Origin: Candidatus Tectimicrobiota bacterium
GTDB lineage: Bacteria; JACPSX01
Assembly (NCBI GenBank): GCA_016193065.1
Contig: JACPSX010000010.1
Span: 1 to 18,347 of the forward strand
Direction of reading: 5' to 3'
DNA length: 18,347 nucleotides
Of this stretch, positions 6,231 to 16,055 are shown one piece after another. Both the position numbers and the translations under genes were made by a program. The notes under the pieces were generated by a model, which saw only the letters and a program-made list of their open reading frames with translations, was not told where the DNA came from and searched no databases. The first letter of the stretch is position 1. Every line of letters begins with the position of its first letter.

Positions 6231-6608
6231 CTAAACAGCCGCCTTGGCCCTGGCCCCGATGGTCCGCCGGGGGCCCTTGCGGGTCCTGGAGTTCGTGCGG
6301 GTCCTCTGACCCCGCACCGGCAGCCCCCGCCGGTGCCGCAACCCCCGGTAGCATCCGATGTCCATGAGGCGCTTGATATCCATGGAACGGTCCCGGCGCA
6401 GATCTCCCTCCACCCGGTATTCCTGCTGGATAATCGCCTGAATTTTGCTGAGCTCTTTCTCCGTGAGATCCTTCACCCGGGCGTCCCTGCCGATCTGGGC
6501 GGCATCGAGAATTTTTCTCGCGGAGGTTCTGCCGACCCCATAAATGTACGTCAGACCGACCTCGACCCGCTTTTCTGCCGGAATATCGACTCCTGCAACT
6601 CTGGCCAC
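6231..6608 (-). CDS. rpsM: 30S ribosomal protein S13
   Basis: Small-subunit head protein contacting the large subunit and P-site tRNA. It has 125 residues. It opens with [25 protein letters not shown] and ends with the basic [20 protein letters not shown] tail that reaches the P site. GTG start, 8 nt after GGGGAGGA. It lies 17 bp after rpmJ. Confidence 0.98.
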   Translation of the reverse strand: MARVAGVDIPAEKRVEVGLTYIYGVGRTSARKILDAAQIGRDARVKDLTEKELSKIQAIIQQEYRVEGDLRRDRSMDIKRLMDIGCYRGLRHRRGLPVRGQRTRTNSRTRKGPRRTIGARAKAAV

Positions 6609-6625
6609 CGCTCAATCCTCCCCGC

Positions 6626-6739
6626 TCATCCCTGGCGCTGTTTGTGCTTGGGATTCTCGCATATGACTCGCACCACGCCTTTCCGGCGGATCACCTTGCA
6701 CTTATTGCAAATGGGTTTTACCGAAGCTCGCACCTTCAC
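6626..6739 (-). CDS. rpmJ: 50S ribosomal protein L36, zinc form
   Basis: Very small large-subunit protein of 37 residues. It starts with GTG ([20 protein letters not shown]) and ends [11 protein letters not shown]. The zinc ligands C11, C14, C27 and H32 are all present, so this is the C+ form. GGGAGAG lies about 5 nt upstream. It begins 12 bp after infA, its classic neighbour. Confidence 0.96.
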   Translation of the reverse strand: MKVRASVKPICNKCKVIRRKGVVRVICENPKHKQRQG

Positions 6740-6751
6740 TTCTTCTCTCCC

Positions 6752-6970
6752 TTACTTGAACCGGTAGACGATCCGCCCCCGGGTTAAATCGTAGGGGGAC
6801 AGCTCCACTTTCACCCGATCCCCGGGCAAGATGCGGATAAAATGCATGCGCATTTTCCCCGAAATGTGAGCCAGCACCTTGTGGCCGTTGTCCAGCTCAA
6901 CCCGGAACATGGCATTGGGAAGAGGTTCGGTGACCGTCCCCTCGACCTCAATGGGCTCTTCCTTTTCCAT
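6752..6970 (-). CDS. infA: translation initiation factor IF-1
   Basis: S1-like OB-fold factor that blocks the A site during initiation. It has 72 residues. The family core reads [40 protein letters not shown] and [19 protein letters not shown]. An ATG at 6970 with AAGGA just upstream is chosen; an upstream in-frame extension lies within map and is not conserved. It starts 20 bp after map. Confidence 0.98.
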   Translation of the reverse strand: MEKEEPIEVEGTVTEPLPNAMFRVELDNGHKVLAHISGKMRMHFIRILPGDRVKVELSPYDLTRGRIVYRFK

Positions 6971-6990
6971 ATTCCTTCTGCGAGCCTCCC

Positions 6991-7743
6991 TTAGTTGAAC
7001 CGGCTGAGAACATCGCAGCCGTTCTTTGCAACGGCCACGGTATGTTCGAAGTGGGCCGACAGACTCCCGTCCTGCGTCACCACCGTCCACTTATCGTCCA
7101 AAATCCGCACGTCGCTCGTCCCCACGTTGACCATAGGCTCCACGGCCAGGACCATCCCCTCCTTCAGCCGCGGCCCCCGCCCGGGGGGGCCGAAGTTGGG
7201 GATCTGCGGCTCTTCATGAAGCGAGGCGCCGATTCCGTGGCCTACAAAGATGCGCACGACAGAAAAACCCTCTTTCTCAACCGCCGTCTGAATCGCGTGG
7301 GAAATATCCGACAGGCAGTTGTTTTCCCGGACCTGCTGCAAGCCGCACTCCAGGGAGGCGCGGGTGACTTCGAGAAGCTTTCTGGCCACCTCGGGGATCT
7401 CTCCCACGCCCACCGTGATGGCCGCATCGCCGTAGTAGCCTTCATAAAGGGAGCCCAGATCCAGACTGATCACGTCCCCCTCCCGGAGCTTGCGCTGCGC
7501 CGAAGGGATCCCGTGCACGACCTCCTCATTAATCGAGGCGCACAGGGACATGGGAAATCCCCGGTACCCCTTGAAGGCGGGCGCGGCGCCCCGTTCCTTC
7601 AGATACCGCTCGGCGATGTCGTTTAGCTCCAGGGTCGTAATTCCCGGCTCCACGGCTTTCTCCAGAAGCTGCAGAGCCTCGGCGACGATCCGGCAGCTGG
7701 CCCTGATCTTCTCGATCTCCTGCGGCGACTTCAAAATGATCAC
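6991..7743 (-). CDS. map: methionine aminopeptidase type I
   Basis: Removes the initiator methionine from nascent proteins. It has 250 residues. The metal ligands D95, D106, H169, E202 and E233 and the substrate histidine H77 are all present, within [37 protein letters not shown] and HFEHTVAV. There is no N-terminal zinc/SH3 linker, so it is the short type Ia/b form. The start is GTG at 7743, overlapping the adk stop as GTGA, with GAGGGGG upstream inside adk; the N-terminus is then the usual [13 protein letters not shown]. adk-map-infA is a common spc-operon arrangement outside Enterobacteria. Confidence 0.97.
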   Translation of the reverse strand: MIILKSPQEIEKIRASCRIVAEALQLLEKAVEPGITTLELNDIAERYLKERGAAPAFKGYRGFPMSLCASINEEVVHGIPSAQRKLREGDVISLDLGSLYEGYYGDAAITVGVGEIPEVARKLLEVTRASLECGLQQVRENNCLSDISHAIQTAVEKEGFSVVRIFVGHGIGASLHEEPQIPNFGPPGRGPRLKEGMVLAVEPMVNVGTSDVRILDDKWTVVTQDGSLSAHFEHTVAVAKNGCDVLSRFN

Positions 7744-8384
7744 GACGCCAAAGTCCCCCTCAATTGGCTCCGGATCCGGGAGAATACTTCCGCCACGGTG
7801 CCCATGCCGTCCACCCTCATGAGCTTCCCCCTCTTCTGATAGTAGTCGATCAGGGGCTGGGTTTGCTCCCGGTAGACCTTGAGCCTCCGGCGGATCGTCT
7901 CTTCTTGATCGTCCTCCCTCTGATAAAGCTCTCCGCCGCACTTGGGACAGGAATCGCTCGCTTGCTTCCGGGTGAAGGTCTCGCCGCATCCCCGGCAGGT
8001 TCGGCGGGCCGACAGCCGCCCCAACAGTTCGGCTTCATTCACCTCCACGCTGACGATCGCATCGATGGCTTGGTGGCGTTCCTCTAACGCTCTCTCGAGT
8101 CCGTCCGCCTGGGCCGCCGTGCGGGGGAATCCGTCCAGAATGAATCCCGGCGCGCAATCCGGCTCCTGGATCCGCCCCTCGATGAGCCGGATCATGAGGC
8201 CGTCCGGAACCAGGGCCCCGCGCTCCATGTACGCTTTGGCTTCCTTGCCCAGGGCGGTCTCTGATTTCACCGCCTGGCGCAGGATGTCCCCCGTTGAGAT
8301 CTGCGGGACCTTCAAATCCTCCACCAGAAGCTTGGCCTGGGTTCCCTTTCCCGCTCCCGGTGCTCCGAGCAGGATAATCCGCAT
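7740..8384 (-). CDS. adk: adenylate kinase, zinc-LID form
   Basis: Converts ATP plus AMP to two ADP in the cytoplasm. It has 214 residues from the ATG at 8384; a TTG two codons upstream is possible. The P-loop GAPGAGKG is at 7-14, the AMP-site FILDGFPRT at 81-89, and the long LID domain carries four cysteines, C130, C133, C146 and C149, the zinc-binding version. It begins 12 bp after secY and overlaps map by 4 bp. Confidence 0.98.
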   Translation of the reverse strand: MRIILLGAPGAGKGTQAKLLVEDLKVPQISTGDILRQAVKSETALGKEAKAYMERGALVPDGLMIRLIEGRIQEPDCAPGFILDGFPRTAAQADGLERALEERHQAIDAIVSVEVNEAELLGRLSARRTCRGCGETFTRKQASDSCPKCGGELYQREDDQEETIRRRLKVYREQTQPLIDYYQKRGKLMRVDGMGTVAEVFSRIRSQLRGTLAS

Positions 8385-8396
8385 TGCCAAACGCCC

Positions 8397-9710
8397 CTAC
8401 CCCCTGCGTCCCCGGAGTCTGCCCCGCTTCAAAAACCCCTCGTAGTTCCTCATCACCAGATGGGACTCGACCTGCTGCATGGTGTCCATGGCCACCCCGA
8501 CCACGATCAGAAGAGCCGTCCCACCGAAATAGAAGGGGACCTTCATGTACTGGATGAGGTAGGTAGGCAAGATAACGATCACGGAGAGGTAGATGGCCCC
8601 CGTGAAGGTGAGGCGAGACAGGGTCCGGTCCACAAACTGCGACGTGTTCTTTCCCGGACGAATGCCGGGGACAAACCCGCCGGATTTTTTCAGGTTGTCG
8701 GCCACATCATCCGGGTTAAAGATGATCGCGGTGTAAAAGTACGCAAAGAAAAAGATGAGGACCACTGTGAGAATCGTATACAGAAGCCCCCCCGGAGCCA
8801 GACTGTTGGAAATGAAACTGATCCAGGGGTGGTCGACAAACTGGGTGATCGTGGCCGGAAAGGCAATGATCGACGAAGCAAATATGGGCGGAATGACGCC
8901 GGAGGTATTGATCTTGAGGGGCAGGTAGGTGCTCTGGCCGCCATAAATGCGCCGCCCCACCACCCGCTTGGCGGACTGGATGGGGATCTTGCGGTGGCCG
9001 CTTTCCATGACCACGATGGCTCCGACCACCACGACCATCATGGCCAGCAGAACCAGCATGAGAAGCGGCGCCATCTCGCCCGTGCGAATGAGGCTCAAGG
9101 TGTTGCCAACCGCCCGGGGCAAGCCGGTCACGATGCCCGCGAAAATGATCAGGGAAATCCCGTTTCCGATCCCGCGCTCGGTAATCTGCTCTCCGAGCCA
9201 CATGATGAAGACCGTGCCCGTGGTCAGCGTCAGGATGGTCAGAAGGCGAAACGACCAGCCGGGGAAGGGCACCACGGGCACCCCACCGGGGCTCACCATC
9301 TTTTCCAGACCAATGCTGATCCCGAGGGCCTGGACGACGCTCAAGACCACGGTTCCATAGCGGGCGTACTGGTTGAGCTTCTTGCGTCCCTGCTCCCCCT
9401 CTTTCTTGAGCTTGGCCAGGGTGGGGAAAACGACCGAGAGCAGATCGAGGATGATCGAGGAGCTGATGTAGGGCATGATTCCCAGGGCGAAAATGGTCAT
9501 CTGGCCCAAGGCCCCCCCGGAAAACATGTCAAAGAACCCGAAGATGGTCCCCTGGGTCCGCGCGATGAACTCGGCCAGCGCCTCTCCGTTGATCCCCGGC
9601 GTGGGGATGTGGGCGCCGACACGGTAGACGGCCAGAAGAGCCAGAGTATAGAGGAGACGGCGCTTCAGTTCGGGAACTCTGAAGATATTTTGAATGCTCT
9701 CAACGGCCAA
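8397..9710 (-). CDS. secY: Sec translocon channel subunit SecY
   Basis: Core of the SecYEG protein-conducting channel in the inner membrane. It has 437 residues, long enough for the usual ten membrane helices. Diagnostic stretches are [12 protein letters not shown] after helix 1, [41 protein letters not shown] in the cytosolic loop, and the C-terminal [18 protein letters not shown]. The start is TTG at 9710: a stop lies three codons upstream in frame, and GGAGGTGATC, a 10-base match to the anti-Shine-Dalgarno complement, ends 4 nt before it. It overlaps rplO by 11 bp. Confidence 0.98.
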   Translation of the reverse strand: MAVESIQNIFRVPELKRRLLYTLALLAVYRVGAHIPTPGINGEALAEFIARTQGTIFGFFDMFSGGALGQMTIFALGIMPYISSSIILDLLSVVFPTLAKLKKEGEQGRKKLNQYARYGTVVLSVVQALGISIGLEKMVSPGGVPVVPFPGWSFRLLTILTLTTGTVFIMWLGEQITERGIGNGISLIIFAGIVTGLPRAVGNTLSLIRTGEMAPLLMLVLLAMMVVVVGAIVVMESGHRKIPIQSAKRVVGRRIYGGQSTYLPLKINTSGVIPPIFASSIIAFPATITQFVDHPWISFISNSLAPGGLLYTILTVVLIFFFAYFYTAIIFNPDDVADNLKKSGGFVPGIRPGKNTSQFVDRTLSRLTFTGAIYLSVIVILPTYLIQYMKVPFYFGGTALLIVVGVAMDTMQQVESHLVMRNYEGFLKRGRLRGRRG

Positions 9711-10152
9711 GCCCGATCACCTCCGCCTTTCCTCCGGCTGCAGCAATCTTCTCCAGCGCCGTCTTACTGAAAGCGCTGGCCTGAACTGTGAGGGATACCG
9801 GCAGATCGCCGTTTCCCAGGATCTTGACCCCGTCCCCCAGTTTCTTCAAGATCCCGCTCTCTCTGAGGAGATCCGGTGTGACCAGGGTCCCGGCGGGAAA
9901 GCGCTGCAAGTCCCGCAGGTTGACCACGGCGTAGCGGCGTTTAAAGATGTTGGTGAACCCCCCTTTGGGCAGGCGCCTCTGCAGGGGCATTTGTCCCCCT
10001 TCAAACCAGGGGGCCGGACCGCCTCCCGAACGGGCTTTCTGGCCTTTGTGCCCCTTGCCCGACGTTTTGCCCAGACCCGATCCGACTCCGCGCCCGACTC
10101 GCCTGCGCTCCTTGCTGGATCCCCGGTGGGGCTTCAGGGTGCCGATTCTCAT
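9700..10152 (-). CDS. rplO: 50S ribosomal protein L15
   Basis: Late-assembly large-subunit protein of 150 residues. The Gly/Arg-rich N-terminus ([23 protein letters not shown]), which threads into 23S rRNA, and the [15 protein letters not shown] motif are typical of uL15. Its ATG shares one base with the rpmD stop (TGATG), and its 3' end overlaps secY. Confidence 0.98.
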   Translation of the reverse strand: MRIGTLKPHRGSSKERRRVGRGVGSGLGKTSGKGHKGQKARSGGGPAPWFEGGQMPLQRRLPKGGFTNIFKRRYAVVNLRDLQRFPAGTLVTPDLLRESGILKKLGDGVKILGNGDLPVSLTVQASAFSKTALEKIAAAGGKAEVIGLGR

Positions 10153-10349
10153 CAGACCTCCTTCACTTCCACGAGGTGTGAAACCCTGGCGATCATCCCC
10201 CGAATTTCCGGGGTGTCGGGGCAGACCACGGTCCTGTGGAGCTTGCCCAGACCCAGTCCCCGCAAAACCTGCCGCGTCCGCACGGGATGGCCAATCATGC
10301 TGCGGATCTGGGTAACGGCCAGTTGCTTTTCCGACCTTTCCCTTACCAC
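10152..10349 (-). CDS. rpmD: 50S ribosomal protein L30
   Basis: Small large-subunit protein of 65 residues. The uL30 pattern [33 protein letters not shown] followed by [17 protein letters not shown] is complete. GTG start, preceded by GGAGGGGGAGGG. It lies 16 bp after rpsE. Confidence 0.97.
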   Translation of the reverse strand: MVRERSEKQLAVTQIRSMIGHPVRTRQVLRGLGLGKLHRTVVCPDTPEIRGMIARVSHLVEVKEV

Positions 10350-10365
10350 GATGCCCTCCCCCTCC

Positions 10366-10881
10366 TTAAACTTCCGCGGCTTCCATGGCCGGTTTCTCCA
10401 CAGTCTTGCCCCGCATCCGGCTCACGTCGTCCGGGCTGCGCAGTTTCAGCAACCCCTGCACGGTAGCTTTCACCACGTTGTGGGGGTTGCTGGACCCCAG
10501 GCACTTGGTCAGGATGTCCCGCACTCCGGCCATTTCCATGATAGCGCGGACCGCCCCTCCGGCAATGACTCCGGTCCCTTTGGAGGCCGGCTTCATGAGC
10601 ACTCTGCTGGAGCTGAAGGCTCCGATGATCTGATGAGGAATGGTGTTTCCCTTGAGGGGGATCGAGACCAGACTCCTCTTGGCTTTCTCAATCGCCTTGC
10701 TGATGGCTTCGGGCACCTCGTTGGCTTTTCCCAGTCCCACTCCGACCCGCCCGGACTTGTCCCCCACCGCGACCAGCGCGCTGAAGCTGAAGCGCCGCCC
10801 CCCCTTGACCACCTTGGCCACACGGTTGATGAAAATAATCTTGTCGGTCAGTTCTTTTTCAGCGCGCTCATCTTCGGCCAA
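10366..10881 (-). CDS. rpsE: 30S ribosomal protein S5
   Basis: Small-subunit protein important for mRNA entry and decoding accuracy. It has 171 residues. The S5 double-stranded-RNA-like domain ([20 protein letters not shown]) and the C-terminal domain ([25 protein letters not shown] and [11 protein letters not shown]) are intact. The start is TTG at 10881 with AGGAG upstream; no in-frame ATG exists nearby. It lies 15 bp after rplR. Confidence 0.97.
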   Translation of the reverse strand: MAEDERAEKELTDKIIFINRVAKVVKGGRRFSFSALVAVGDKSGRVGVGLGKANEVPEAISKAIEKAKRSLVSIPLKGNTIPHQIIGAFSSSRVLMKPASKGTGVIAGGAVRAIMEMAGVRDILTKCLGSSNPHNVVKATVQGLLKLRSPDDVSRMRGKTVEKPAMEAAEV

Positions 10882-10896
10882 GACCGTGTACTCCTC

Positions 10897-11265
10897 TCAA
10901 AAAATCAGACCCTTTTCCCGGGCTCCCTCGGCGACGGCCTTGACCCGACCGTGGTAGCGGTAGCCGCTGCGATCAAAGACCACCCGGGTAATCCCCTTTT
11001 CCCGGGCCTTCTCGGCGAGAAGCTCCCCCAGGAGCTTGGCCGCTGCCACGTTGCTGCCCTTGCCGGATCGGCTTTTGAAGTCATTGTGCAAGCTGGTCTG
11101 GGCGAGCAGCGTGCCACCACTCACGTCATCGATCAACTGGGCATAGATATGCCGGGCGCTCTTAAACACGCTCAGCCGGGGGCAAGCGGGAGTCCCTTGG
11201 ACTTTCTTGCGGACCCGCTTGCGTCGTGCCTGGTGCGCCATCAACAACCGTTTTTGTCGGTCCAC
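10897..11265 (-). CDS. rplR: 50S ribosomal protein L18
   Basis: 5S rRNA-binding protein in the central protuberance. It has 122 residues. Basic N-terminal [11 protein letters not shown], then [19 protein letters not shown] and the C-terminal [24 protein letters not shown] are diagnostic of uL18. GTG start chosen because GGGGAG lies 6 nt upstream; an internal ATG at codon 9 has no such site. A gap of 25 bp separates it from rplF. Confidence 0.97.
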   Translation of the reverse strand: MDRQKRLLMAHQARRKRVRKKVQGTPACPRLSVFKSARHIYAQLIDDVSGGTLLAQTSLHNDFKSRSGKGSNVAAAKLLGELLAEKAREKGITRVVFDRSGYRYHGRVKAVAEGAREKGLIF

Positions 11266-11290
11266 CGCCTGCTCCCCTTCCTAACTCCTG

Positions 11291-11830
11291 CTACTTGGCG
11301 CCGGTCTTCCCTTCCTTGCGCCGGATTTTCTCCTCAACGTATTTGATCCCCTTGCCCTTGTACGGCTCGGGAGGTTTCAGAGACCGCAGGTTGGCGGCCA
11401 CCTGGCCCACAAGCTGCTTGTCGACGCCGCCGACAGTCACCCGGTTCTTTTCCACCTCGAAATGAATGCCGTCCGGGGCCGGGACCACAATGGGATGCGA
11501 ATAGCCCAAATGAAGGGTCAGGTTCTTGCCTTGCACCTGGGCTCGGTATCCCACCCCGTTGATCTCCAATTCCTTTTTAAATCCCTGGGTGACCCCGGTA
11601 ATCATGTTGGCAATCAAGGTGCGGGTAAGACCATGGAGGGAGCGGGACAGGCGGCTGCTCGCAGTGGGCGTCACCAGGATGGCGCCCGAGGAGGTCTCCA
11701 CGGCCATGAGCCGATGCACAGGCTGGCTGAGCGTCCCCTTCGGGCCCTTGACCTGGACAGTGCCCTCTCCCGGAGTTACCTCGACCTCCTTGGGGTTATA
11801 GACAATCGGTTTCTTACCGACTCGAGACAT
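11291..11830 (-). CDS. rplF: 50S ribosomal protein L6
   Basis: Large-subunit protein near the GTPase-associated centre. It has 179 residues in two repeated domains. The N-terminus MSRVGKKPI and the C-terminal NLRSLKPPEPYKGKGIKY motif are classic uL6. ATG start. It sits 20 bp after rpsH in the normal spc order. Confidence 0.98.
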   Translation of the reverse strand: MSRVGKKPIVYNPKEVEVTPGEGTVQVKGPKGTLSQPVHRLMAVETSSGAILVTPTASSRLSRSLHGLTRTLIANMITGVTQGFKKELEINGVGYRAQVQGKNLTLHLGYSHPIVVPAPDGIHFEVEKNRVTVGGVDKQLVGQVAANLRSLKPPEPYKGKGIKYVEEKIRRKEGKTGAK

Positions 11831-11850
11831 TTCGACTCTCGCCTCCGCCC

Positions 11851-12249
11851 TTACCAGACATAACAGAGAACCTCCCCTCCCACCCGCAACTTCCGGCAGG
11901 CCTGATCCGTCATGATCCCCTGCGGGGTGGAGAGAATGGCGATGCCGAGCCCGTGGAGCACCCTGGGCAGCTCGCGATAACCCGCATAAAGGCGTCTTCC
12001 CGGAGTGCTCATGCGCTTCAGACCCTGGATGACGCTTTCCGTCCCGCCCTCATATTTAAGCTCAATGTGAAGGATCCCCTGCTTGCGGTCCTTTACGAGA
12101 GTCACGTTCCGGATGTACCCCTCTTCTTGCAAAATCCCGGCGATCGCCAGTTTGATCTGCGAAGCAGGGACATCCACGGCCTCGTGGCGGGCCATGAGGC
12201 CGTTGCGGATGCGGGTCAGAAGATCTGCAATGGGATCGGTCATCGACAT
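11851..12249 (-). CDS. rpsH: 30S ribosomal protein S8
   Basis: Primary 16S-binding protein; in E. coli it represses the spc operon. It has 132 residues: [15 protein letters not shown] at the N-terminus and [21 protein letters not shown] near the end are diagnostic. The ATG at 12249 has GGGGAG 6 nt upstream; the next ATG two codons in is an alternative. No S8-repressor stem was identified near rplE. Confidence 0.98.
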   Translation of the reverse strand: MSMTDPIADLLTRIRNGLMARHEAVDVPASQIKLAIAGILQEEGYIRNVTLVKDRKQGILHIELKYEGGTESVIQGLKRMSTPGRRLYAGYRELPRVLHGLGIAILSTPQGIMTDQACRKLRVGGEVLCYVW

Positions 12250-12260
12250 GGGAAACTCCC

Positions 12261-12446
12261 CTACCAGCTGGCTTTAATCACCCCGGGGACCTCGCCTTTC
12301 AGGGCGAGGGCCCGAAAACAGATTCGACAAAGGTTGAACTTCCGCAGGTAGCCGCGCGGGCGCCCGCACAGACGGCAGCGATGATAGATCCGGCTCCGGA
12401 ACTTGCTGCCCCTGGCCGCTTTGTGGATGAGTGATGTTTTTGCCAT
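12261..12446 (-). CDS. rpsN: 30S ribosomal protein S14, type Z (zinc)
   Basis: Small-subunit head protein. The 61-residue length and four cysteines, C24, C27, C40 and C43, mark the short zinc-binding form rather than the about 100-residue zinc-free form. The C-terminus [11 protein letters not shown] is typical. ATG start, 8 bp after rplE. Confidence 0.98.
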   Translation of the reverse strand: MAKTSLIHKAARGSKFRSRIYHRCRLCGRPRGYLRKFNLCRICFRALALKGEVPGVIKASW

Positions 12447-12454
12447 AGGTGTCC

Positions 12455-12997
12455 TTAACTCCGAAACGGCATGCCCAGAAGGCGAAGCAGTTCCTTGCCC
12501 TCCTCGTCGTTGCGACTCGTGGTGGTAATCGTGACTCCAAGGCCCTTGATCTTGTCAATCTTGTCATAGTCGATTTCCGGGAAGATGATCTGCTCGCGAA
12601 TTCCCAGGGTATAGTTCCCCCGGCCGTCAAATCCGTTGGGAGACACCCCCTTGAAATCCCGCACCCGCGGCAGAGCCACGTTGAGCAGCCGGTCCAGGAA
12701 CTCGTACATGCGGCTGCCGCGCAGCGTCACCATGCAGCCGATGGCCATCCCCGCCCGCAGCTTGAAGTTGGCGATCGACTTCTTGGCCCGGGTAATCACC
12801 GGTTTTTGCCCCGTGAAGGCGGACAACTCGGTCACAGCCGACTCGAGGACCTTGGGATTCTGGATGGCCTCCCCCAGGCCCATGTTGACCACGACCTTCT
12901 GGAGCCGGGGAATCTCCATGACGTTCTTGTACCCGAACTTCTTGGTCAGGGCGGGCACGATCTCCCGGCGATATTTTTCCTTGAGCCTGGTTTCCAT
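12455..12997 (-). CDS. rplE: 50S ribosomal protein L5
   Basis: 5S rRNA-binding protein of the central protuberance. It has 180 residues: [21 protein letters not shown], then [30 protein letters not shown] and the C-terminal LLGMPF. ATG start with AAGGGAG upstream, 16 bp after rplX. Confidence 0.98.
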   Translation of the reverse strand: METRLKEKYRREIVPALTKKFGYKNVMEIPRLQKVVVNMGLGEAIQNPKVLESAVTELSAFTGQKPVITRAKKSIANFKLRAGMAIGCMVTLRGSRMYEFLDRLLNVALPRVRDFKGVSPNGFDGRGNYTLGIREQIIFPEIDYDKIDKIKGLGVTITTTSRNDEEGKELLRLLGMPFRS

Positions 12998-13013
12998 AAG
13001 CTCCCTTGTGTCC

Positions 13014-13358
13014 CTACTTGTCGAAAACCTCTCCGCACTTCTTGCACACCCGGACCTTCTTGCCGTCCTGCATGGTCGCCCAGGAAACCCGCACGGGCTT
13101 GCCGCATTGGGCGCAGAGCAGCATGAGGTTGGAGATGTGAATCAGGGCTTCTTTCTCCAGAATCCCTCCTTGCTGGGAAACTTTGGAGGGACGGGTGTGG
13201 CGCTTGACCATATTGATCTTCTCGACCAGTGCCTTGTTCTCGCGGGGGACCACCCGCAGGACCTTGCCCGACTTACCCCGGTCTTTTCCCGCCATGACTT
13301 GCACGTAGTCGTTCTTCTTAATCTTGGTCTTGACGACCCCTGTGGCCTGCGCCGCCAT
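13014..13358 (-). CDS. rplX: 50S ribosomal protein L24 with C-terminal zinc ribbon
   Basis: Assembly initiator and exit-tunnel protein. It has 114 residues. The KOW motif lies around [20 protein letters not shown] (17-36) and is followed by [10 protein letters not shown]. The C-terminal part has CAQC (82-85) and CKKC (105-108), four cysteines placed as a zinc ribbon; many but not all bacterial L24 proteins keep them. ATG at 13358, two bases after the rplN stop. Confidence 0.97.
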   Translation of the reverse strand: MAAQATGVVKTKIKKNDYVQVMAGKDRGKSGKVLRVVPRENKALVEKINMVKRHTRPSKVSQQGGILEKEALIHISNLMLLCAQCGKPVRVSWATMQDGKKVRVCKKCGEVFDK

Positions 13359-13360
13359 AA

Positions 13361-13729
13361 CTAGAGCACCTCCGGGGCCAGGGAAATAATCTTCATGAAA
13401 CGTTTGCGCCTCAACTCCCGCCCCACCGGGCCAAAAATCCGGGTGCCGATGGGCTCTTTCTGCTCGTTGATCAGAACCGCAGCATTCTCGTCGAACCGGA
13501 TATAGGTGCCGTCCGGCCGGCCCACTTCCTTGCGGGTTCGCACCACCACGGCTTTTTTCACCTCTCCCTTTTTGACCGGGGCGTTCGGGGTAGCCTCCTT
13601 CACGCTGACCACGATGATATCCCCGATAGTCGCATACCGGCGCATGGAGCCCCCCAGCACCCGGATGCACTGGGCGGTCTTGGCGCCGGAGTTGTCGGCG
13701 ATATTCACGATGGTCCGCAGCTGGATCAT
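13361..13729 (-). CDS. rplN: 50S ribosomal protein L14
   Basis: Interface protein at bridge B8 and the silencing-factor (RsfS) site. It has 122 residues and the full uL14 pattern: [24 protein letters not shown], then [22 protein letters not shown] and [16 protein letters not shown] overlaps the rpsQ stop (ATGA). Confidence 0.98.
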   Translation of the reverse strand: MIQLRTIVNIADNSGAKTAQCIRVLGGSMRRYATIGDIIVVSVKEATPNAPVKKGEVKKAVVVRTRKEVGRPDGTYIRFDENAAVLINEQKEPIGTRIFGPVGRELRRKRFMKIISLAPEVL

Positions 13730-14034
13730 GGGGTCTCTTCTCCCGCCGCCTTCACCTTCCCCTGAACCGGAGCCAGAACCGTCGCCCTCTCCAGGACTTT
13801 AGTGACCCTCCAGCGCTTTTCCTTGCTCAAGGGGCGGGTCTCCACGATCCGGACCTTGTCCCCCACGCGGCAACGATTCTCGTCATCGTGGACCTTGTAC
13901 TTCTTGGTCTGCCGCACGACCCGCTGGTACACGGGGTGCTGGTACTGGCGCTGGACGGAAACCACCACGGTTTTATCCATCTTGTCGCTGATCACCAAGC
14001 CGACCCGGACTTTCCGTCTCTCTGGTCCTCTCAT
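13726..14034 (-). CDS. rpsQ: 30S ribosomal protein S17
   Basis: Primary 16S-binding OB-fold protein of 102 residues. The core is [39 protein letters not shown] and [14 protein letters not shown] short charged tail follows. ATGA overlaps at both ends, with rpmC upstream and rplN downstream, suggesting translational coupling. Confidence 0.98.
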   Translation of the reverse strand: MRGPERRKVRVGLVISDKMDKTVVVSVQRQYQHPVYQRVVRQTKKYKVHDDENRCRVGDKVRIVETRPLSKEKRWRVTKVLERATVLAPVQGKVKAAGEETP

Positions 14035-14243
14035 CCCTCGGTCCTCTCCGCCTTCTTGCGGGCCGATTCCCTGAGCAAGGTCTTGATCCGGGCAATGTCC
14101 CGCCGGACGATCCTCAGGCGCATGGGGTTTTCGATCTGGCGGGTGGCCTGCTGAAACCGCAAATTAAAGCGCTCCCGGGCCAATTCCGCTTCCTTTTGCC
14201 TGAGTTCCTCGTCACCCAGCTCTCTCAGTTCTCTGGCCTTCAT
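14031..14243 (-). CDS. rpmC: 50S ribosomal protein L29
   Basis: Exit-tunnel protein that helps form the docking site for SRP and trigger factor. It has 70 residues, mostly helical, with the uL29 pattern [28 protein letters not shown] and the C-terminal [20 protein letters not shown] overlaps with rplP and rpsQ. Confidence 0.97.
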   Translation of the reverse strand: MKARELRELGDEELRQKEAELARERFNLRFQQATRQIENPMRLRIVRRDIARIKTLLRESARKKAERTEG

Positions 14244-14659
14244 AACCCACCTGTTGACTTGCTGACAAACTTCGTAGCCAGGGGGAGTTTGTGAGCCGCC
14301 AGCCGGAACGCCTCGCGGGCTTCCGGTTCGCTGATCCCGTCCATCTCATAGAGAACCCTCCCCGGCTTGATGACGGCCACCCACTCCTCCGGCGCTCCCT
14401 TTCCCTTCCCCATCCGGGTTTCGGCGGGCTTCTTGGTGATGGGCTTATCGGGGAAAATGCGAATCCAGATCTTCCCGCCCCTCTTCACGTGGCGGGTCAT
14501 GGCCACCCGGGCCGCCTCGATCTGGCGCGCGGTAAGCCAGCCCGGCTCCATTGATTTCAGCCCGTATTCCCCAAAACAGATCGTGGCACCCGCAGAGGCG
14601 ATCCCTTTGCAGCGCCCCCGCTGCACCTTGCGGTATTTCACTTTCTTGGGCATCAGCAT
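14240..14659 (-). CDS. rplP: 50S ribosomal protein L16
   Basis: Protein close to the A site and essential for late 50S assembly. It has 139 residues: [39 protein letters not shown], and [20 protein letters not shown], the loop containing the arginine hydroxylated in some bacteria. ATG start within GGGGAGATAAATC, 3 bp after rpsC. Confidence 0.98.
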   Translation of the reverse strand: MLMPKKVKYRKVQRGRCKGIASAGATICFGEYGLKSMEPGWLTARQIEAARVAMTRHVKRGGKIWIRIFPDKPITKKPAETRMGKGKGAPEEWVAVIKPGRVLYEMDGISEPEAREAFRLAAHKLPLATKFVSKSTGGL

Positions 14660-14662
14660 GAT

Positions 14663-15325
14663 TTATCTCCCCGGGCCTCTATCGCCGTCTTCCTTCTGAT
14701 CGCCCAAAATCTCCCCCTTGAAGATCCATACCTTGACCCCGATGATGCCATACGTGGTTCTGGCTTCCGCGAACCCGTAATCGATGTCAGCGCGGATCGT
14801 ATGGAGCGGGACTCTGCCCTCCCGGTACCACTCCATGCGGGACATCTCGGATCCGCCCAGGCGTCCCGAGCAGGCAATCTTGATCCCCTTGGCTCCGAAA
14901 CGGAGGGCGGCCGCCACGGCCTTCTTCATGGCCCGGCGAAAGGCGATCCGCCGCTCCAATTGCAGGGCCACATTCTCGGCCACCAGTTGGGCGTCCGTTT
15001 CCGCCTTGCGGACCTCCTTGATATTGATGAAGATCTGCTTGTCCGTGATCCCTTGAAGCTGACCCTTGAGCTTGTCGACCTCGGCCCCTTTCTTGCCGAT
15101 GATGATGCCCGGCCGGGCCGTATAGATATTGATCTTGGCCCGCTTGGCCGCCCGCTCGATCTCGATGCGGGAGATCCCCGCGTGGGCCAGTTCCCCTTTC
15201 ACTGTTTTGCGGATGAGGATATCCTCGTGGAGCAGTGCGGGGTAATCTTTCTTGGCAAACCAGTTGGAAGACCAAGTTTTGTTAATCCCGAGGCGAAACC
15301 CGACCGGGTGAACCTTCTGTCCCAA
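14663..15325 (-). CDS. rpsC: 30S ribosomal protein S3
   Basis: mRNA entry-channel protein with helicase activity together with S4. It has 220 residues. The KH domain carries the GKKG loop at 77-80, and the C-terminal S3 domain includes [20 protein letters not shown] and the [15 protein letters not shown] motif. The start is TTG at 15325, about 9 nt after AGGAGG, giving [14 protein letters not shown] 63-bp purine-rich gap precedes it. Confidence 0.98.
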   Translation of the reverse strand: MGQKVHPVGFRLGINKTWSSNWFAKKDYPALLHEDILIRKTVKGELAHAGISRIEIERAAKRAKINIYTARPGIIIGKKGAEVDKLKGQLQGITDKQIFINIKEVRKAETDAQLVAENVALQLERRIAFRRAMKKAVAAALRFGAKGIKIACSGRLGGSEMSRMEWYREGRVPLHTIRADIDYGFAEARTTYGIIGVKVWIFKGEILGDQKEDGDRGPGR

Positions 15326-15388
15326 GTCTTCTTTCCTCCTAGCAAGTCCCTGGAGAACTCTTCTTCCCTACCCCTACCCCTGCCCTTG

Positions 15389-15739
15389 CTACTTTCCGCC
15401 CTGCTCCTTCCCGCTCAGGATCAGGGTGACGTGGCTGGTGCGCTTGCGGATTGGAGTTGCCCGCCCTCTGGCCCTGGGCATGTGGCGCTTCCAAACCGGG
15501 CCGGGGTCCACGAGGACACGCGAGATGACCAGATCGTCCACCTCCTTCACCTTCTTGGTCTCGCTGGCATTGGCCACAGCCGAGCGCAGAACCTTTTCCA
15601 GCTTCCTAGCGGCTCTCTTCTCGGTGAAGGTCAAAATGTTCAGCGCCTCTCCCACTCTTTTGCCCCGGATGAGGTCCGCCACCAGCCGCACCTTCCGAGG
15701 GGAAGCTCTGAGGAATCTGAGGACCGCCCGCACTTCCAT
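15389..15739 (-). CDS. rplV: 50S ribosomal protein L22
   Basis: Lines the polypeptide exit tunnel. It has 116 residues: RFLRASPRKVRLVADLIRGK and the tunnel hairpin near KRHMPRARGRATPIRKRTSH, the site where macrolide-resistance changes occur in other bacteria. ATG with AAGGAA upstream; 18 bp after rpsS. Confidence 0.98.
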   Translation of the reverse strand: MEVRAVLRFLRASPRKVRLVADLIRGKRVGEALNILTFTEKRAARKLEKVLRSAVANASETKKVKEVDDLVISRVLVDPGPVWKRHMPRARGRATPIRKRTSHVTLILSGKEQGGK

Positions 15740-15757
15740 CGTGTTCCTTTTCCGTTC

Positions 15758-16042
15758 CTACTTAACCGAGGTCACCTTCTTGACGTGCCCACTGTGGGCC
15801 CTGAAGGTCCTGGTCGGGGAAAACTCACCCAGCTTGTGGCCCACCATGTTTTCGGTGATAAAGACCGGGATAAACTTCTTGCCGTTGTGGACCGCGATCG
15901 TGTGTCCCAGCAGTTCGGGCACGATCGTGGACCTCCTGGACCAGGTCCGGATGATCTTCTTCTCCCAGGCCTTGTTCATTTCCGCGGCCTTCTTGACCAG
16001 GTGCTCGTCCACAAAGGGACCCTTCCGGATCGAACGCGCCAA
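15758..16042 (-). CDS. rpsS: 30S ribosomal protein S19
   Basis: Head protein paired with S13. It has 94 residues: [39 protein letters not shown] and the [21 protein letters not shown] motif. TTG start behind GGGAGGAGAGGG, 13 bp after rplB. Confidence 0.98.
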   Translation of the reverse strand: MARSIRKGPFVDEHLVKKAAEMNKAWEKKIIRTWSRRSTIVPELLGHTIAVHNGKKFIPVFITENMVGHKLGEFSPTRTFRAHSGHVKKVTSVK

Positions 16043-16055
16043 AACCCTCTCCTCC

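Noticed and set aside
9694-11346. Very long plus-strand open frame (550 codons) opposite rplO to rplF
   Set aside because: It is the mirror of conserved ribosomal genes; GC-rich third positions keep the opposite frame open. No domain or Shine-Dalgarno support.
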